Assembly (NCBI GenBank): GCA_905199445.1
Contig: CAJKGK010000005.1
Location: forward strand, 62,001-126,000
Origin: an uncultured Lachnospiraceae bacterium
Lineage (GTDB): Bacteria > Bacillota > Clostridia > Lachnospirales > Lachnospiraceae
Direction: 5' to 3'
DNA length: 64,000 nt
The position numbers were made by a program, and so were the translations under genes. The first letter of the stretch is position 1. Every line of letters begins with the position of its first letter. The notes beneath the pieces are model-generated. The model was not told where the DNA came from, made no database searches, and worked only from the letters and a program-made list of their open reading frames with translations. Shown one piece after another: positions 42,757 through 51,323 of the stretch.

Positions 42757-42785
42757 TTGACAGTGATTACACCATCTGGTATGCT
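42757..42785 (+). promoter_or_regulatory. Strong promoter of the DEAD-box helicase gene
   Basis: Perfect TTGACA (42757-42762), 17-bp spacer, TATGCT (42780-42785) with TGG before it (extended -10). The leader is only about 30 bases. Confidence 0.85.
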
Positions 42786-42820
42786 TTAACCTATGGCTTT
42801 GAATGATGGAGGTAAATAAT

Positions 42821-44404
42821 TTGAAATTTGAAGAATTACAGATCAGTGACAAGATTATCCGTGCTGTAACCGACATGGGTTTTGAGGAGACAACGCCGAT
42901 TCAGGCGGAGGCGATCCCTGCGGTTATGGACGGTGAAGATATTATTGGACAGGCGCAGACCGGCACCGGAAAAACAGCTGCTTTTGGTATCCCGATGTTG
43001 GAGCGGATTGATCCTAAGGTTAAAAATATTCAGTCTTTAGTGCTTTGTCCGACAAGAGAACTGGCCATTCAGGTTGCAGATGAGGTACGTAAGCTGGCCA
43101 AGTTTATGCACGGGATCAAGGTGGTTCCCATTTATGGCGGCCAGGATATTGTCAAACAGATCCGCTCCTTAAAGTCCGGTGTCCAGATTGTGATCGGAAC
43201 ACCGGGACGTGTGATGGATCATATGCGGAGAAAAACCGTGAAATTTGAACATGTATCCATGGTAGTGCTGGATGAAGCCGATGAAATGCTGAATATGGGA
43301 TTTCGTGATGATATTGAGACTATTCTTCAGGGGATACCGGATGAACGTCAGACCGTTCTTTTTTCTGCAACCATGCCACGTCCGATTATGGAAATAGCAG
43401 GTAAATATCAGAAAAATGCCAGGGTGATTAAGGTTGTCCGCAAAGAGCTGACGGTAAGAAATATTGAGCAGTATTATTTTGATGTGCGCCCTAAAAGCAA
43501 GGAAGAGGTTTTATCCAGGCTGTTGGATATTTATAATCCTAATCTTTCCATCGTTTTTTGTAATACAAAAAAGCAGGTCGATGAGCTGGTTACCGGCCTT
43601 GTAGGCCGCGGTTATTTTGCGGAAGGACTTCACGGCGATATGAAGCAGCAGCAGCGTGACCGGGTAATGAATGGCTTCAGAAAAGGACGTACAGATATTT
43701 TGGTTGCGACGGATGTGGCAGCCAGAGGGATTGACGTGGATGATGTGGATGTGGTGTTTAACTACGATCTGCCTCAGGATGAGGAGTACTATGTGCACCG
43801 GATCGGACGAACCGGACGTGCCGGACGAAACGGCCTGGCATTTTCCTTTGTGGTGGGCAGGGAAGTCTATAAGCTTAAAGATATTCAAAGATACTGTAAG
43901 ACAAAAATCAAAGCCCTTCCGATTCCGTCCCTGAATGATGTGGCCAGTACAAAGGCGGATATGATCTTTAAAAAACTGGGACAGATGATTGAGGCAGAGG
44001 ATCTTTCTTCATATATTACAATGATTGAAAAAAGGGTCAATGAAGAAGACTATTCGGCCATGGATATTGCAGCCGCATTTTTGCGTATGGCGATGAAAGA
44101 CGGGACAGATGTGGAAGAGGCCGTGGAGACCGATGAATTTGGCGATACCGGTGCCGAGGAAGGCATGGTCCGTCTGTTTATTAATGTGGGACGTCAGCAA
44201 AGAGTCCGTCCAGGGGATATTCTGGGCGCCATTGCCGGAGAAACCGGTATTCCGGGAAAACTGATCGGCACCATTGACATGTATGATAAATATACGTTTG
44301 TGGAAGTTCCGTCTGAGCATGCGAAGGATGTGCTTCGCGCCATGAAGCGCGCAAAGATTAAGGGAAAAAGCATTAATATTGAGCCTGCAAATGGGGGACG
44401 ATAA
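42821..44404 (+). CDS. DEAD-box ATP-dependent RNA helicase with DbpA-type RNA-binding domain
   Basis: 527 residues. Q-motif FEETTPIQAEAIPA, motif I AQTGTGKTAAF, PTRELAIQ, TPGR, DEAD (VLDEADEML), SAT, ARGIDVDDVD and HRIGRTGRAGR. The C-terminus (MVRLFINVGRQQRVRPGDIL ... INIEPA) is the DbpA RNA-binding fold. It fits CshA/DeaD-type helicases used in ribosome assembly, RNA decay and cold response. TTG 42821 is preferred: GGAGG lies 8 bp upstream, while the in-frame ATG at 42803 has no ribosome site. Confidence 0.93.
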   Translation: MKFEELQISDKIIRAVTDMGFEETTPIQAEAIPAVMDGEDIIGQAQTGTGKTAAFGIPMLERIDPKVKNIQSLVLCPTRELAIQVADEVRKLAKFMHGIKVVPIYGGQDIVKQIRSLKSGVQIVIGTPGRVMDHMRRKTVKFEHVSMVVLDEADEMLNMGFRDDIETILQGIPDERQTVLFSATMPRPIMEIAGKYQKNARVIKVVRKELTVRNIEQYYFDVRPKSKEEVLSRLLDIYNPNLSIVFCNTKKQVDELVTGLVGRGYFAEGLHGDMKQQQRDRVMNGFRKGRTDILVATDVAARGIDVDDVDVVFNYDLPQDEEYYVHRIGRTGRAGRNGLAFSFVVGREVYKLKDIQRYCKTKIKALPIPSLNDVASTKADMIFKKLGQMIEAEDLSSYITMIEKRVNEEDYSAMDIAAAFLRMAMKDGTDVEEAVETDEFGDTGAEEGMVRLFINVGRQQRVRPGDILGAIAGETGIPGKLIGTIDMYDKYTFVEVPSEHAKDVLRAMKRAKIKGKSINIEPANGGR

Positions 44405-44464
44405 AAGGATTTACTGAAAGAATATTAATATCAAGACAAAAACAATAGAAATAAGGTAAAAAGT

Positions 44465-44514
44465 ATGTGTCTCGAACTGCATTATTTTATGGGGTTCGGG
44501 ACACATGTTTTTTT
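44465..44514 (+). terminator. Intrinsic terminator of the helicase gene
   Basis: ATGTGTCTCGAAC (44465-44477) with GTTCGGGACACAT (44494-44506), one G-U pair, then seven T (44508-44514). Confidence 0.92.
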
Positions 44515-44576
44515 GAACCGTTATTTTCGGTGATCTTGCCGCAGTATCATTTAAGATCGCAATGCTCTTTAATAGG

Positions 44577-44605
44577 TTGATTCCCTGTATATAAAAGATT
44601 ATAAT
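44577..44605 (+). promoter_or_regulatory. Promoter of the tetR-cdd operon
   Basis: TTGATT (44577-44582), 17-bp spacer, perfect TATAAT (44600-44605). Confidence 0.82.
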
Positions 44606-44628
44606 AAAAGCAGTCTTTAAAGTCAGTG

Positions 44629-44656
44629 AGCAGACATGGCCAGGGTGTCTGCTTTT
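44629..44656 (+). other. Hairpin in the tetR leader
   Basis: AGCAGACA (44629-44636) with TGTCTGCT (44646-44653) then TTT. The T-run is short; it could be a weak attenuator between the promoter and the TetR start. Confidence 0.4.
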
Positions 44657-44695
44657 GAATAAAATCCGGGAAAGTGTCGAATGGGGGTGTGAATT

Positions 44696-45421
44696 TTGAG
44701 TGCGCAGATGTCAATTTCCGATCAGGGGGGCAAAAAATCAGACAGTGCCAGGGTTCGGATGACGAAAAAAATGTTAAGGAACGCCTTTACGGCACTGCTG
44801 CTGGAAAAACCGATTCAAAACATATCGGTCAGAGAACTGTGTCAGCGTGCCGGTGTGAACCGAGGCACATTTTACATTCATTATAGAGATATTTTTCATT
44901 TAATGGAAAGTATTGAAAACGAGATTGTGGCAGCGCTTGGGGATATTTTGGGCCACCTGGATATGCGTCCCGGCAACGATCGTGCTTTTATCGAAGTATG
45001 TCTGAAAATTTTTGAATATTTAAAACAAAATTCTGATATGTGCATTATTCTTTTAAGTGAAAACGGAGATGTGAATTTTGTAAACCGGCTGCTGGATTTG
45101 GCCAAGGCACAGTGTATGGTTCAGTATGTGGAAAAATATCCGAATGCTTCCCACAGCCAGTTGGACTACTTTTATAGTTTCGTCTCTTCTGGCTGTATCG
45201 GTATGCTTCGTCAGTGGGAGGCCCATAATTTTTCCGATTCTCCGGCACATGTGGCGATTATGGCCGAGTATATGATTACGGGTGCCACGAAAATACTGGA
45301 GATTTCTATGGAAATTCCCGGAGAAAATGGAGGTAAAAAATATGGATCAGAAAAAAAGGAAATTGGTGGAGGCAGCACTGGAGGCAAGAAAAATGTCGTA
45401 CAGTCCATATTCAGGGTTTAG
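44696..45421 (+). CDS. TetR family transcriptional regulator
   Basis: 241 residues from TTG 44696 (GGGGGTG upstream; ATG 44708 is an alternative). Helix-turn-helix: ALLLEKPIQNISVRELCQRAGVNRGTFYIHYRDIFHLMESIENE. The ligand-binding half resembles TetR C-terminal domains of Firmicute regulators of unknown ligand. The last 27 residues are Gly/Lys-rich (GGSTGGKK) and are encoded within the first 80 bases of cdd, an unusually long overlap. Target unknown; autoregulation of tetR-cdd is plausible. Confidence 0.88.
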   Translation: MSAQMSISDQGGKKSDSARVRMTKKMLRNAFTALLLEKPIQNISVRELCQRAGVNRGTFYIHYRDIFHLMESIENEIVAALGDILGHLDMRPGNDRAFIEVCLKIFEYLKQNSDMCIILLSENGDVNFVNRLLDLAKAQCMVQYVEKYPNASHSQLDYFYSFVSSGCIGMLRQWEAHNFSDSPAHVAIMAEYMITGATKILEISMEIPGENGGKKYGSEKKEIGGGSTGGKKNVVQSIFRV

Positions 45422-45785
45422 CGTGGGGGCGGCTCTGCTTTGTGGGGATGGAACCGTCTATACAGGCTGCAATATTGAAAATGCATCCTATACACCAACC
45501 AACTGTGCCGAGCGTACCGCATTTTTTAAAGCTGTCAGTGAGGGAAAACGGGATTTTAAGGCCATTGCTGTGGTGGGCGGGCCGACCGGGAAAGCGCCCG
45601 GGATGCCTGAAAATTTTTGTACACCCTGCGGTGTGTGCAGACAGGTTATGGCAGAGTTTTGTCACCCGGAAGATTTTGAAATCATTATGGCCTGCTCAGA
45701 CGGTGCGGGGGGTTTTTGTATGACCGTAAGGACGCTGAATCAACTGCTTCCGGATCGATTTGGATTGGCAGACCAGGTAAAATGA
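45342..45785 (+). CDS. cdd: Cytidine deaminase
   Basis: Deaminates cytidine and deoxycytidine in pyrimidine salvage. 147 residues from ATG 45342 with TGGAGGT 7 bp upstream. Zinc and proton-shuttle motifs: CNIENASYTPTNCAERTAFF (Cys-Ala-Glu) and TPCGVCRQVMAEF. Tetrameric small-subunit type by length. It starts inside tetR in another frame. Confidence 0.95.
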   Translation: MDQKKRKLVEAALEARKMSYSPYSGFSVGAALLCGDGTVYTGCNIENASYTPTNCAERTAFFKAVSEGKRDFKAIAVVGGPTGKAPGMPENFCTPCGVCRQVMAEFCHPEDFEIIMACSDGAGGFCMTVRTLNQLLPDRFGLADQVK

Positions 45786-45839
45786 GCATACGATAATCAG
45801 AGAAAGAAAATTTTTTTTCGTGCATTGATCGAGAAAATG

Positions 45840-45848
45840 TGCTATATT
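45840..45848 (+). promoter_or_regulatory. Extended -10 promoter of glmM
   Basis: TGCTATATT, 43 bp before the glmM start, with a weak -35 (GTGCAT at 45820-45825, spacer 17). Confidence 0.6.
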
Positions 45849-45890
45849 ACCTTTAGCGTTTTGTAATATGATGGAAATGGAGTTTTAATT

Positions 45891-47237
45891 ATGGGTAAAT
45901 ATTTTGGTACAGACGGTTTCCGCGGTGAAGCGAACGTGACACTGACCGTGGAGCATGCGTTTAAAGTTGGAAGATTTCTGGGCTGGTATTTTGGACGGGA
46001 ACACAAGGCAAGGATTGTCATCGGTAAAGACACAAGACGGTCCAGCTATATGTTTGAGTATGCACTGTCTGCCGGTGTGACAGCCAGCGGTGCCGATGCC
46101 TATCTTTTGCATGTGACAACGACACCCAGTGTGTCTTATGTGGTAAGAACAGAGAATTTTGACTGTGGCATCATGATTTCTGCCAGCCACAACCCCTATT
46201 ATGATAATGGTATTAAGATTATAAATGCTCAGGGGCATAAGCTGGAAGCAGAGGTGGAAGACCAGATTGAGGCCTATATTGATGGCCAGATGCAGGAACT
46301 GCCGCTGGCCCGTCAGGACATGATTGGGCGTACCGTGGATTATGCCATGGGCAGAAACCGTTATATCGGCCATTTGATTTCGATTGCTACCCGTTCTTTT
46401 AAAAATAAGAAAATCGGTCTGGACTGTGCCAACGGCTCGGCTTCAGCCATTGCAAAAAGTGTATTTGATGCCCTGGGCGCGCGGACCTTTGTCATTAATG
46501 CGCAGCCGGACGGTACGAATATTAATCGCGAATGTGGTTCCACCCATATTGAACATCTGCAGAAGTTTGTAGTGGATAACGGCCTGGATGTGGGTTTTGC
46601 CTATGACGGTGACGCGGATCGCTGTCTGGCTGTAGATGAAAACGGTCATCTGGTGGACGGAGATATGATCATGTATGTGTGCGGACGTTATCTCAGCGAA
46701 TGTCACAGACTGGAAAACAATACGATTGTGGCCACCATAATGTCCAATATCGGGCTGTTTAAAGCATTGGATGAAGTGGGTATTTCCTATGAGAAAACAT
46801 CAGTGGGCGATAAATATGTTTATGAAAACATGATGGCGAACGGCCATTCCCTGGGCGGCGAACAGTCCGGGCATATTATTTTCAGTCAGTATGCCAGAAC
46901 CGGAGACGGTATTTTGACGTCGATTCAGCTGATGGAGGTTATGCTTGAAAAGAAAATGAGTCTGGGAGAACTGGTAAAACCGATGCGGGTTTACCCTCAG
47001 CTTTTGGTGAATGTGCGTGTTGCCGATAAAGCCGCTGTGAGAAATGATGAAGAAATCTGGCAGGCTGTGTCTGAGGCCAATGCAAAATTGGGCACCGACG
47101 GACGGCTCCTTGTCCGTGAAAGTGGAACAGAGCCGGTGATTCGTGTTATGGCGGAAGCAGAAACCGACCAACTTTGTTCGGAATATGTGGGCCGTATTAC
47201 AGAACTTTTGAAGAAACGGGGTCATATGAACGCCTGA
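45891..47237 (+). CDS. glmM: Phosphoglucosamine mutase
   Basis: Converts glucosamine-6-P to glucosamine-1-P for UDP-GlcNAc and cell wall synthesis. 448 residues. Start KYFGTDGFRGEANVTLT; phosphoserine loop ISASHNPYYDNGIKI; metal loop YDGDADRCLAVD; sugar loop GEQSGHIIF; phosphate loop RESGTEPVIRVM. These are the GlmM forms of the phosphohexomutase motifs. Confidence 0.97.
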   Translation: MGKYFGTDGFRGEANVTLTVEHAFKVGRFLGWYFGREHKARIVIGKDTRRSSYMFEYALSAGVTASGADAYLLHVTTTPSVSYVVRTENFDCGIMISASHNPYYDNGIKIINAQGHKLEAEVEDQIEAYIDGQMQELPLARQDMIGRTVDYAMGRNRYIGHLISIATRSFKNKKIGLDCANGSASAIAKSVFDALGARTFVINAQPDGTNINRECGSTHIEHLQKFVVDNGLDVGFAYDGDADRCLAVDENGHLVDGDMIMYVCGRYLSECHRLENNTIVATIMSNIGLFKALDEVGISYEKTSVGDKYVYENMMANGHSLGGEQSGHIIFSQYARTGDGILTSIQLMEVMLEKKMSLGELVKPMRVYPQLLVNVRVADKAAVRNDEEIWQAVSEANAKLGTDGRLLVRESGTEPVIRVMAEAETDQLCSEYVGRITELLKKRGHMNA

Positions 47238-47244
47238 TTGGGCT

Positions 47245-47279
47245 GCCGGAGTCCGGCGTATAAGGACTCCGGCGTTTTC
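47245..47279 (+). terminator. Intrinsic terminator of glmM
   Basis: Perfect 10-bp stem GCCGGAGTCC (47245-47254) with GGACTCCGGC (47264-47273), then GTTTTCTT. It sits next to the stop of the convergent DUF4250 gene. Confidence 0.87.
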
Positions 47280-47280
47280 T

Positions 47281-47463
47281 TTATATAAACTGGTTGCTTT
47301 GAGGATTGTAGCTGTAATCAATATCGGCCAGACGCTGTTCCAGCTCCGGTCTGGAAATATCCAGACTCTGGCACAGTTGGTCCAAATTATGGTATTGATC
47401 ACGAAGCTTGGTGTTGATAAAGCTTAACAGCATGACTGGATCCTTAGGCAGCTGATGATACAT
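47281..47463 (-). CDS. DUF4250 domain small protein
   Basis: 60 residues from ATG 47463 (AAGGAGG upstream); the longer frame to 47511 starts before the ribosome site. The sequence HQLPKDPVMLLSFINTKLRDQYHNLDQLCQSLDIS matches the DUF4250 family of small cytoplasmic Firmicute proteins. Helical, with a possible helix-turn-helix-like second half (LDQLCQSLDISRPELEQRL). Function unknown. Confidence 0.82.
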   Translation of the reverse strand: MYHQLPKDPVMLLSFINTKLRDQYHNLDQLCQSLDISRPELEQRLADIDYSYNPQSNQFI

Positions 47464-47576
47464 AGAAGAACCTCCTTCTTCTCTTTTTTCGGGTTTAAAA
47501 GTATGCCTCATTCAAAATGAAAAGCAGATGGAAACCCGGTATCATATATTATAGTACACATGATCAGGAGGTGGCA

Positions 47577-48149
47577 ATGATGATTTTAGTGACCGGCGGG
47601 TGCAGAAGCGGTAAAAGTGCCTTTGGGGAAAAGCTGGTGACGGATATGGGCAGCCGTTTTCTTTACCTGGCAACGGCGCAGATTACAGATGCACAGATGG
47701 CCCTTAGGGTAAAAAAACATCAAAAACGCAGGGGGAGTGAATGGACAACCTGGGAAGGCTGGAAAAATCTGTCGCATACATTGGAGAAAGCCCGGGGCTG
47801 GGACGGTATTCTTCTGGACAGTGTGACAACAATGGCAACCAATCTGCTTTTTGATGCCATCGGTGATGTGGATTGGGACAGCTTTGATTATGCAAGTGTA
47901 GACTATACGGCTGTGGCAGATCAGATTGTAGGGCAGTTTTGTCAGCTCTGTGATACTGCAGAAAAATATGATCTTCCCCTTGTTATGGTCACCGATGAAA
48001 TCGGGCTGGGCGTTGTGCCGGATACATGGCTGGGACGGGGATTTAGGGATATCCTGGGAACCGTTAATCAATATCTGGCCAGTCGATGCAGTCATGTTTA
48101 TATGGTTGTCAGCGGAATCCCTGTGCATATTAAAGGCGGTGAATCATGA
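47577..48149 (+). CDS. cobU: Adenosylcobinamide kinase / adenosylcobinamide-phosphate guanylyltransferase
   Basis: 190 residues from ATG 47577 (AGGAGGTGG upstream). N-terminal P-loop ILVTGGCRSGKSAFGEKL and KKHQKRRGSEWTTWEGWKNL contain the nucleotide-binding loop and the guanylylated His region; VMVTDEIGLGVVPDTWLGRGFRDILGTVNQYLA is diagnostic for CobU/CobP. It activates cobinamide as GDP-cobinamide in cobalamin lower-loop assembly. It overlaps cobS by 4 bp. Confidence 0.95.
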   Translation: MMILVTGGCRSGKSAFGEKLVTDMGSRFLYLATAQITDAQMALRVKKHQKRRGSEWTTWEGWKNLSHTLEKARGWDGILLDSVTTMATNLLFDAIGDVDWDSFDYASVDYTAVADQIVGQFCQLCDTAEKYDLPLVMVTDEIGLGVVPDTWLGRGFRDILGTVNQYLASRCSHVYMVVSGIPVHIKGGES

Positions 48150-48898
48150 ATACTTTAATTCTTGCCTTTCAGCTTATGACCCGTATTCCCATTCCCAAAG
48201 CGGTGGATGTGACCACGCAGCGGCTTTGCCGGGGGGTTTTGTTCTGGCCTTTGATCGGGCTGGTGACCGGCGCCATAGATGCTCTGGTTTTCGTCGGCGC
48301 ATCCTGGCTGTTTTCCTTTCCGGTGGGCGTGATGGCCGCACTTTTTTGTCAGCTTTGTGTGACCGGCGGTTTCCATCTGGATGGTTTGTGCGATACGGCG
48401 GATGCCATATATTCTTCCAGATCCAGGCAGAGAATGCTGGAAATCATGAAAGACAGCCGAATCGGAACCAACGGGGTTATTGCTGCCATATTTGACATTG
48501 GCCTGAAGTTTTTGTGTGTATGCCAGGCAAAAAATCCTGTCCTTGTTCTTGTTCTGGCACCTGTGGCAGGCAAATGTGTTCAGGGAATTTTAATGTATAA
48601 GGCGATTTACCCCAGAACTTCAGGGCTTGGGATGAGCTACATCGGAAAAATCAGTCAGTGGATTATGGTCGGCTGTGCTCTGGGGGGACTTGGAATCATG
48701 GCTGTGGCCGGAATCATTTCCGGTTTACTGTGGGTTGTGCCTTTAGCGGTGTTTGTGATGGCGGCTGCCATTTTATACAGAAAATATATTGAGAGAAAAA
48801 TTGGCGGCATGACAGGGGATACTCTTGGGGCAGGTTCTGAACTGATGGAGATTGTTTTTATGCTGGGAATTTTAGCTGTGCAAAGGAGAATTTTGTGA
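48146..48898 (+). CDS. cobS: Adenosylcobinamide-GDP ribazoletransferase (cobalamin synthase)
   Basis: Integral membrane enzyme of 250 residues joining GDP-cobinamide and alpha-ribazole. LAFQLMTRIPIPK, GGFHLDGLCDTADAIYSSRSRQRMLEIMKDSRIGTNGV (the Asp-rich active site) and GMTGDTLGAGSELME are family blocks. Several hydrophobic segments. Coupled to both cobU and cobC by 4-bp overlaps. Confidence 0.95.
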   Translation: MNTLILAFQLMTRIPIPKAVDVTTQRLCRGVLFWPLIGLVTGAIDALVFVGASWLFSFPVGVMAALFCQLCVTGGFHLDGLCDTADAIYSSRSRQRMLEIMKDSRIGTNGVIAAIFDIGLKFLCVCQAKNPVLVLVLAPVAGKCVQGILMYKAIYPRTSGLGMSYIGKISQWIMVGCALGGLGIMAVAGIISGLLWVVPLAVFVMAAAILYRKYIERKIGGMTGDTLGAGSELMEIVFMLGILAVQRRIL

Positions 48899-49506
48899 AA
48901 ATATATCTGGTTCGTCACGGTGAGACGGAGATGAATATAAAAAAAGCATACTACGGAGCGATAGATGCAGATCTGACGCCAAAAGGGCGGGCAGATGCCC
49001 TGAAAGTGTCCCGGGCATTAAAAGATATTTGCTGGAACCGGGTATATGCCAGTACAAAATCCCGGACGATTGAGACGGCAAGATTGATTTGTCAGGACCG
49101 GATGCCAATGAAGGGGATTTTTTGCCTCCCCCAGCTAAGTGAGCTAAACTTCGGGGTTTTTGAGGGCCTGACAAATCGCCAGGTGTCTCAAATCTATCCG
49201 CAGGCGTATAAGGACTGGTGCGAAGACTGGCTTGAATTTGCGCCGCCGGGGGGAGAGTGCTTTTTCCAATTTTTTAACCGGGTTGTCCAGGGATTTCAAC
49301 AGATTCTTTCGGAGTGTGAGGATCTGGAAAATAATAAGGCGTCCATTCTTATTTGCGGTCATAACGGGACGCTCAGGGTGATTATGGCTTATATTTTAGG
49401 TCTGGGCTGTGATGGAAGCTGGCATTTTGATTTTGTGCAGGATGGATGGAGTATGATCGAGTATGCCTGCGGCAATTTTACGGTTAGAAACATCAATCAT
49501 CGGTAA
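48895..49506 (+). CDS. cobC: Histidine phosphatase, probable alpha-ribazole phosphatase
   Basis: 203 residues, GTG start with AAAGGAG upstream and a 4-bp overlap with cobS. Phosphoglycerate-mutase-like fold: catalytic LVRHGETEMN, ELNFGVFEGLTNRQV, and ICGHNGTLRVIMAYILG with the second His. The position between cobS and cobT supports removal of phosphate from alpha-ribazole-P or cobalamin-P; the fold alone does not prove this. Confidence 0.88.
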   Translation: MKIYLVRHGETEMNIKKAYYGAIDADLTPKGRADALKVSRALKDICWNRVYASTKSRTIETARLICQDRMPMKGIFCLPQLSELNFGVFEGLTNRQVSQIYPQAYKDWCEDWLEFAPPGGECFFQFFNRVVQGFQQILSECEDLENNKASILICGHNGTLRVIMAYILGLGCDGSWHFDFVQDGWSMIEYACGNFTVRNINHR

Positions 49507-49535
49507 AGGATTAAATGGGACTGGAGGCTTGAAAA

Positions 49536-50600
49536 ATGAACAGGATTTTTAATCAGACAAATGGGCCCATCGGACCTTTGGATGAGACGGTAATGGAGAC
49601 TATACGCCGGCTCTGGGATCGGAAGGCCAAACCCCTTGGAAGCCTGGGACGGCTTGAAGATATGGTCGTACAGCTGGGGGGGATTTTTGGAACCGAGCAC
49701 ATTGACATTTCCAAAAAAGCTGTTATTGTGATGGCAGCGGATAACGGGGTGATCAGGGAAGGTGTGGCTCAGTCGGATGCCCACGTGACCTCGACTGTGG
49801 TAGGCAATATGGCCCGGGGCGCTTCCACGGTATCCATACTGGCCCAGATGGCCGGGGCCGATGTATTTCCCGTTGATATTGGTATGGCCGATGATCTGTT
49901 TTGCCCAGGCGTCTTAAACCGGAAGGTTAGAAGGGGAACAGATAATATCGCCATGGGACCGGCCATGAGCCGGGCAGAGGCCGTCAGAGCCATGGAAATT
50001 GGCATTGAAATCGTGGGTATGTTGTACAAAAGGGGATATCGATTAATTGCCACCGGAGAAATGGGTATCGGAAATACAACCACAAGCAGCGCCATGGCTG
50101 CTGTGTATTTAGGCCTGGATGCGGCAAAGGTCACCGGCAGGGGGGCAGGGCTGGATCGCCAGGGCTATGAAAAAAAGATTCAGGTCATTCGTCAGGCGAT
50201 TAAAAAAAATCATCCTGATGCCAATGACGGTCTGGATGTACTTCATAAGGTGGGAGGCCTGGATATTGCAGGCCTGACCGGCTGCTTTATCGGTGGAGCC
50301 ATTTACCGGGTTCCGGTGGTGGTGGATGGATTGATTTCTGCGGTAGCAGCCCTGACTGCTGTGCGCCTGGCACCGGGCTGCCGGGAATATATGTTTCCGT
50401 CTCACTGTTCGGCCGAGCCGGCGGGGCGGCGGCTTTTGAATGCCTTAAATATGACGCCCTATATCGATGCCGGTATGTGTCTGGGGGAAGGTACTGGTGC
50501 GGTGACCGCCTTTCATTTGTTTGATACCGCTGTGACGGCATTTTACAGAATTCCCGAATTTGAGGCTGCGCACATTCCGGCTTATAAAAGACATAGCTGA
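49536..50600 (+). CDS. cobT: Nicotinate-nucleotide--dimethylbenzimidazole phosphoribosyltransferase
   Basis: 354 residues. Makes alpha-ribazole phosphate from the lower-ligand base and nicotinate mononucleotide. WDRKAKPLGSLGRLEDMVVQLGGI, MAADNGVIREGVAQSD, GEMGIGNTTTSSA and the catalytic Glu region in CLGEGTGAVTAFHLFD are the family blocks. GGAGG ribosome site. The lower base could be DMB or another benzimidazole; the gene does not tell. Confidence 0.96.
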   Translation: MNRIFNQTNGPIGPLDETVMETIRRLWDRKAKPLGSLGRLEDMVVQLGGIFGTEHIDISKKAVIVMAADNGVIREGVAQSDAHVTSTVVGNMARGASTVSILAQMAGADVFPVDIGMADDLFCPGVLNRKVRRGTDNIAMGPAMSRAEAVRAMEIGIEIVGMLYKRGYRLIATGEMGIGNTTTSSAMAAVYLGLDAAKVTGRGAGLDRQGYEKKIQVIRQAIKKNHPDANDGLDVLHKVGGLDIAGLTGCFIGGAIYRVPVVVDGLISAVAALTAVRLAPGCREYMFPSHCSAEPAGRRLLNALNMTPYIDAGMCLGEGTGAVTAFHLFDTAVTAFYRIPEFEAAHIPAYKRHS

Positions 50601-50648
50601 AAAAGACATTATTGATGATAAGGAAAAAATTGAAAGGAAGAATACGCG

Positions 50649-51323
50649 ATGATTAAAGTATGTATTTTTGACCTGGACGGAACACTGGCGGATACGCTGG
50701 AGTCCATTGCCGTGGCTTCCAATGAGGCGCTGGCGACTTCTGGGCTGGGGCCTCTGCCTGTGGAAAATTTCAGATACTATGCAGGCGACGGGGCAAAGGA
50801 ACTGATTGTCCGTGCTCTTAAAGGGGCAGGTGATGAAAATCTGGTTCATTTTAATCAGGTTTTTGCGCGTTATTGTGATATTTTCAGAAAAGACTGTACA
50901 TATAAGGTGACTGTGTTTGACGGAATGGCTCAGACACTGGAGCTGCTGAAAAAAAGAGGGATCCGTCTTGCCGTGCTGTCCAATAAGCCGCACGAGCGGG
51001 CGCTGGATGTGATTGGTGCCCTGTTTGGAGCAGATGTTTTTGATGTTGTGTGGGGACAAAAGGATGATGTGCCAAGAAAGCCGGATCCGTCAGGGGCACT
51101 GATGATTGCCCAAAAATTCCATGTGGCACCGGAAGAATGTATGTATGTCGGTGATACAGACGTGGATATGCAGACCGGTATTGGTGCAGGGATGTTTACT
51201 GTAGGTGTCCTCTGGGGATTTAGAAAAAGGGATGAGCTGGAACAAAATCATGCGCAGGCGATTGTAAGCCATCCGGAAGAACTGGTGGCACTGGCAGATC
51301 TGAAAAATGCGGGGGATGACTGA
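50649..51323 (+). CDS. HAD family hydrolase (phosphoglycolate-phosphatase-like)
   Basis: 224 residues. Motif I VCIFDLDGTLADTLESIA, motif II LAVLSNKP, motif III Lys in RKPDPSGAL, motif IV YVGDTDVDMQTGIGAGMFTVGVLWGFR. This is the Gph/PGP-like subfamily with a helical cap. It sits between cobT and thiE and overlaps thiE by 1 base (TGATG). It might act on a thiamine or cobamide phosphate intermediate; the true substrate is unknown. Confidence 0.88.
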   Translation: MIKVCIFDLDGTLADTLESIAVASNEALATSGLGPLPVENFRYYAGDGAKELIVRALKGAGDENLVHFNQVFARYCDIFRKDCTYKVTVFDGMAQTLELLKKRGIRLAVLSNKPHERALDVIGALFGADVFDVVWGQKDDVPRKPDPSGALMIAQKFHVAPEECMYVGDTDVDMQTGIGAGMFTVGVLWGFRKRDELEQNHAQAIVSHPEELVALADLKNAGDD

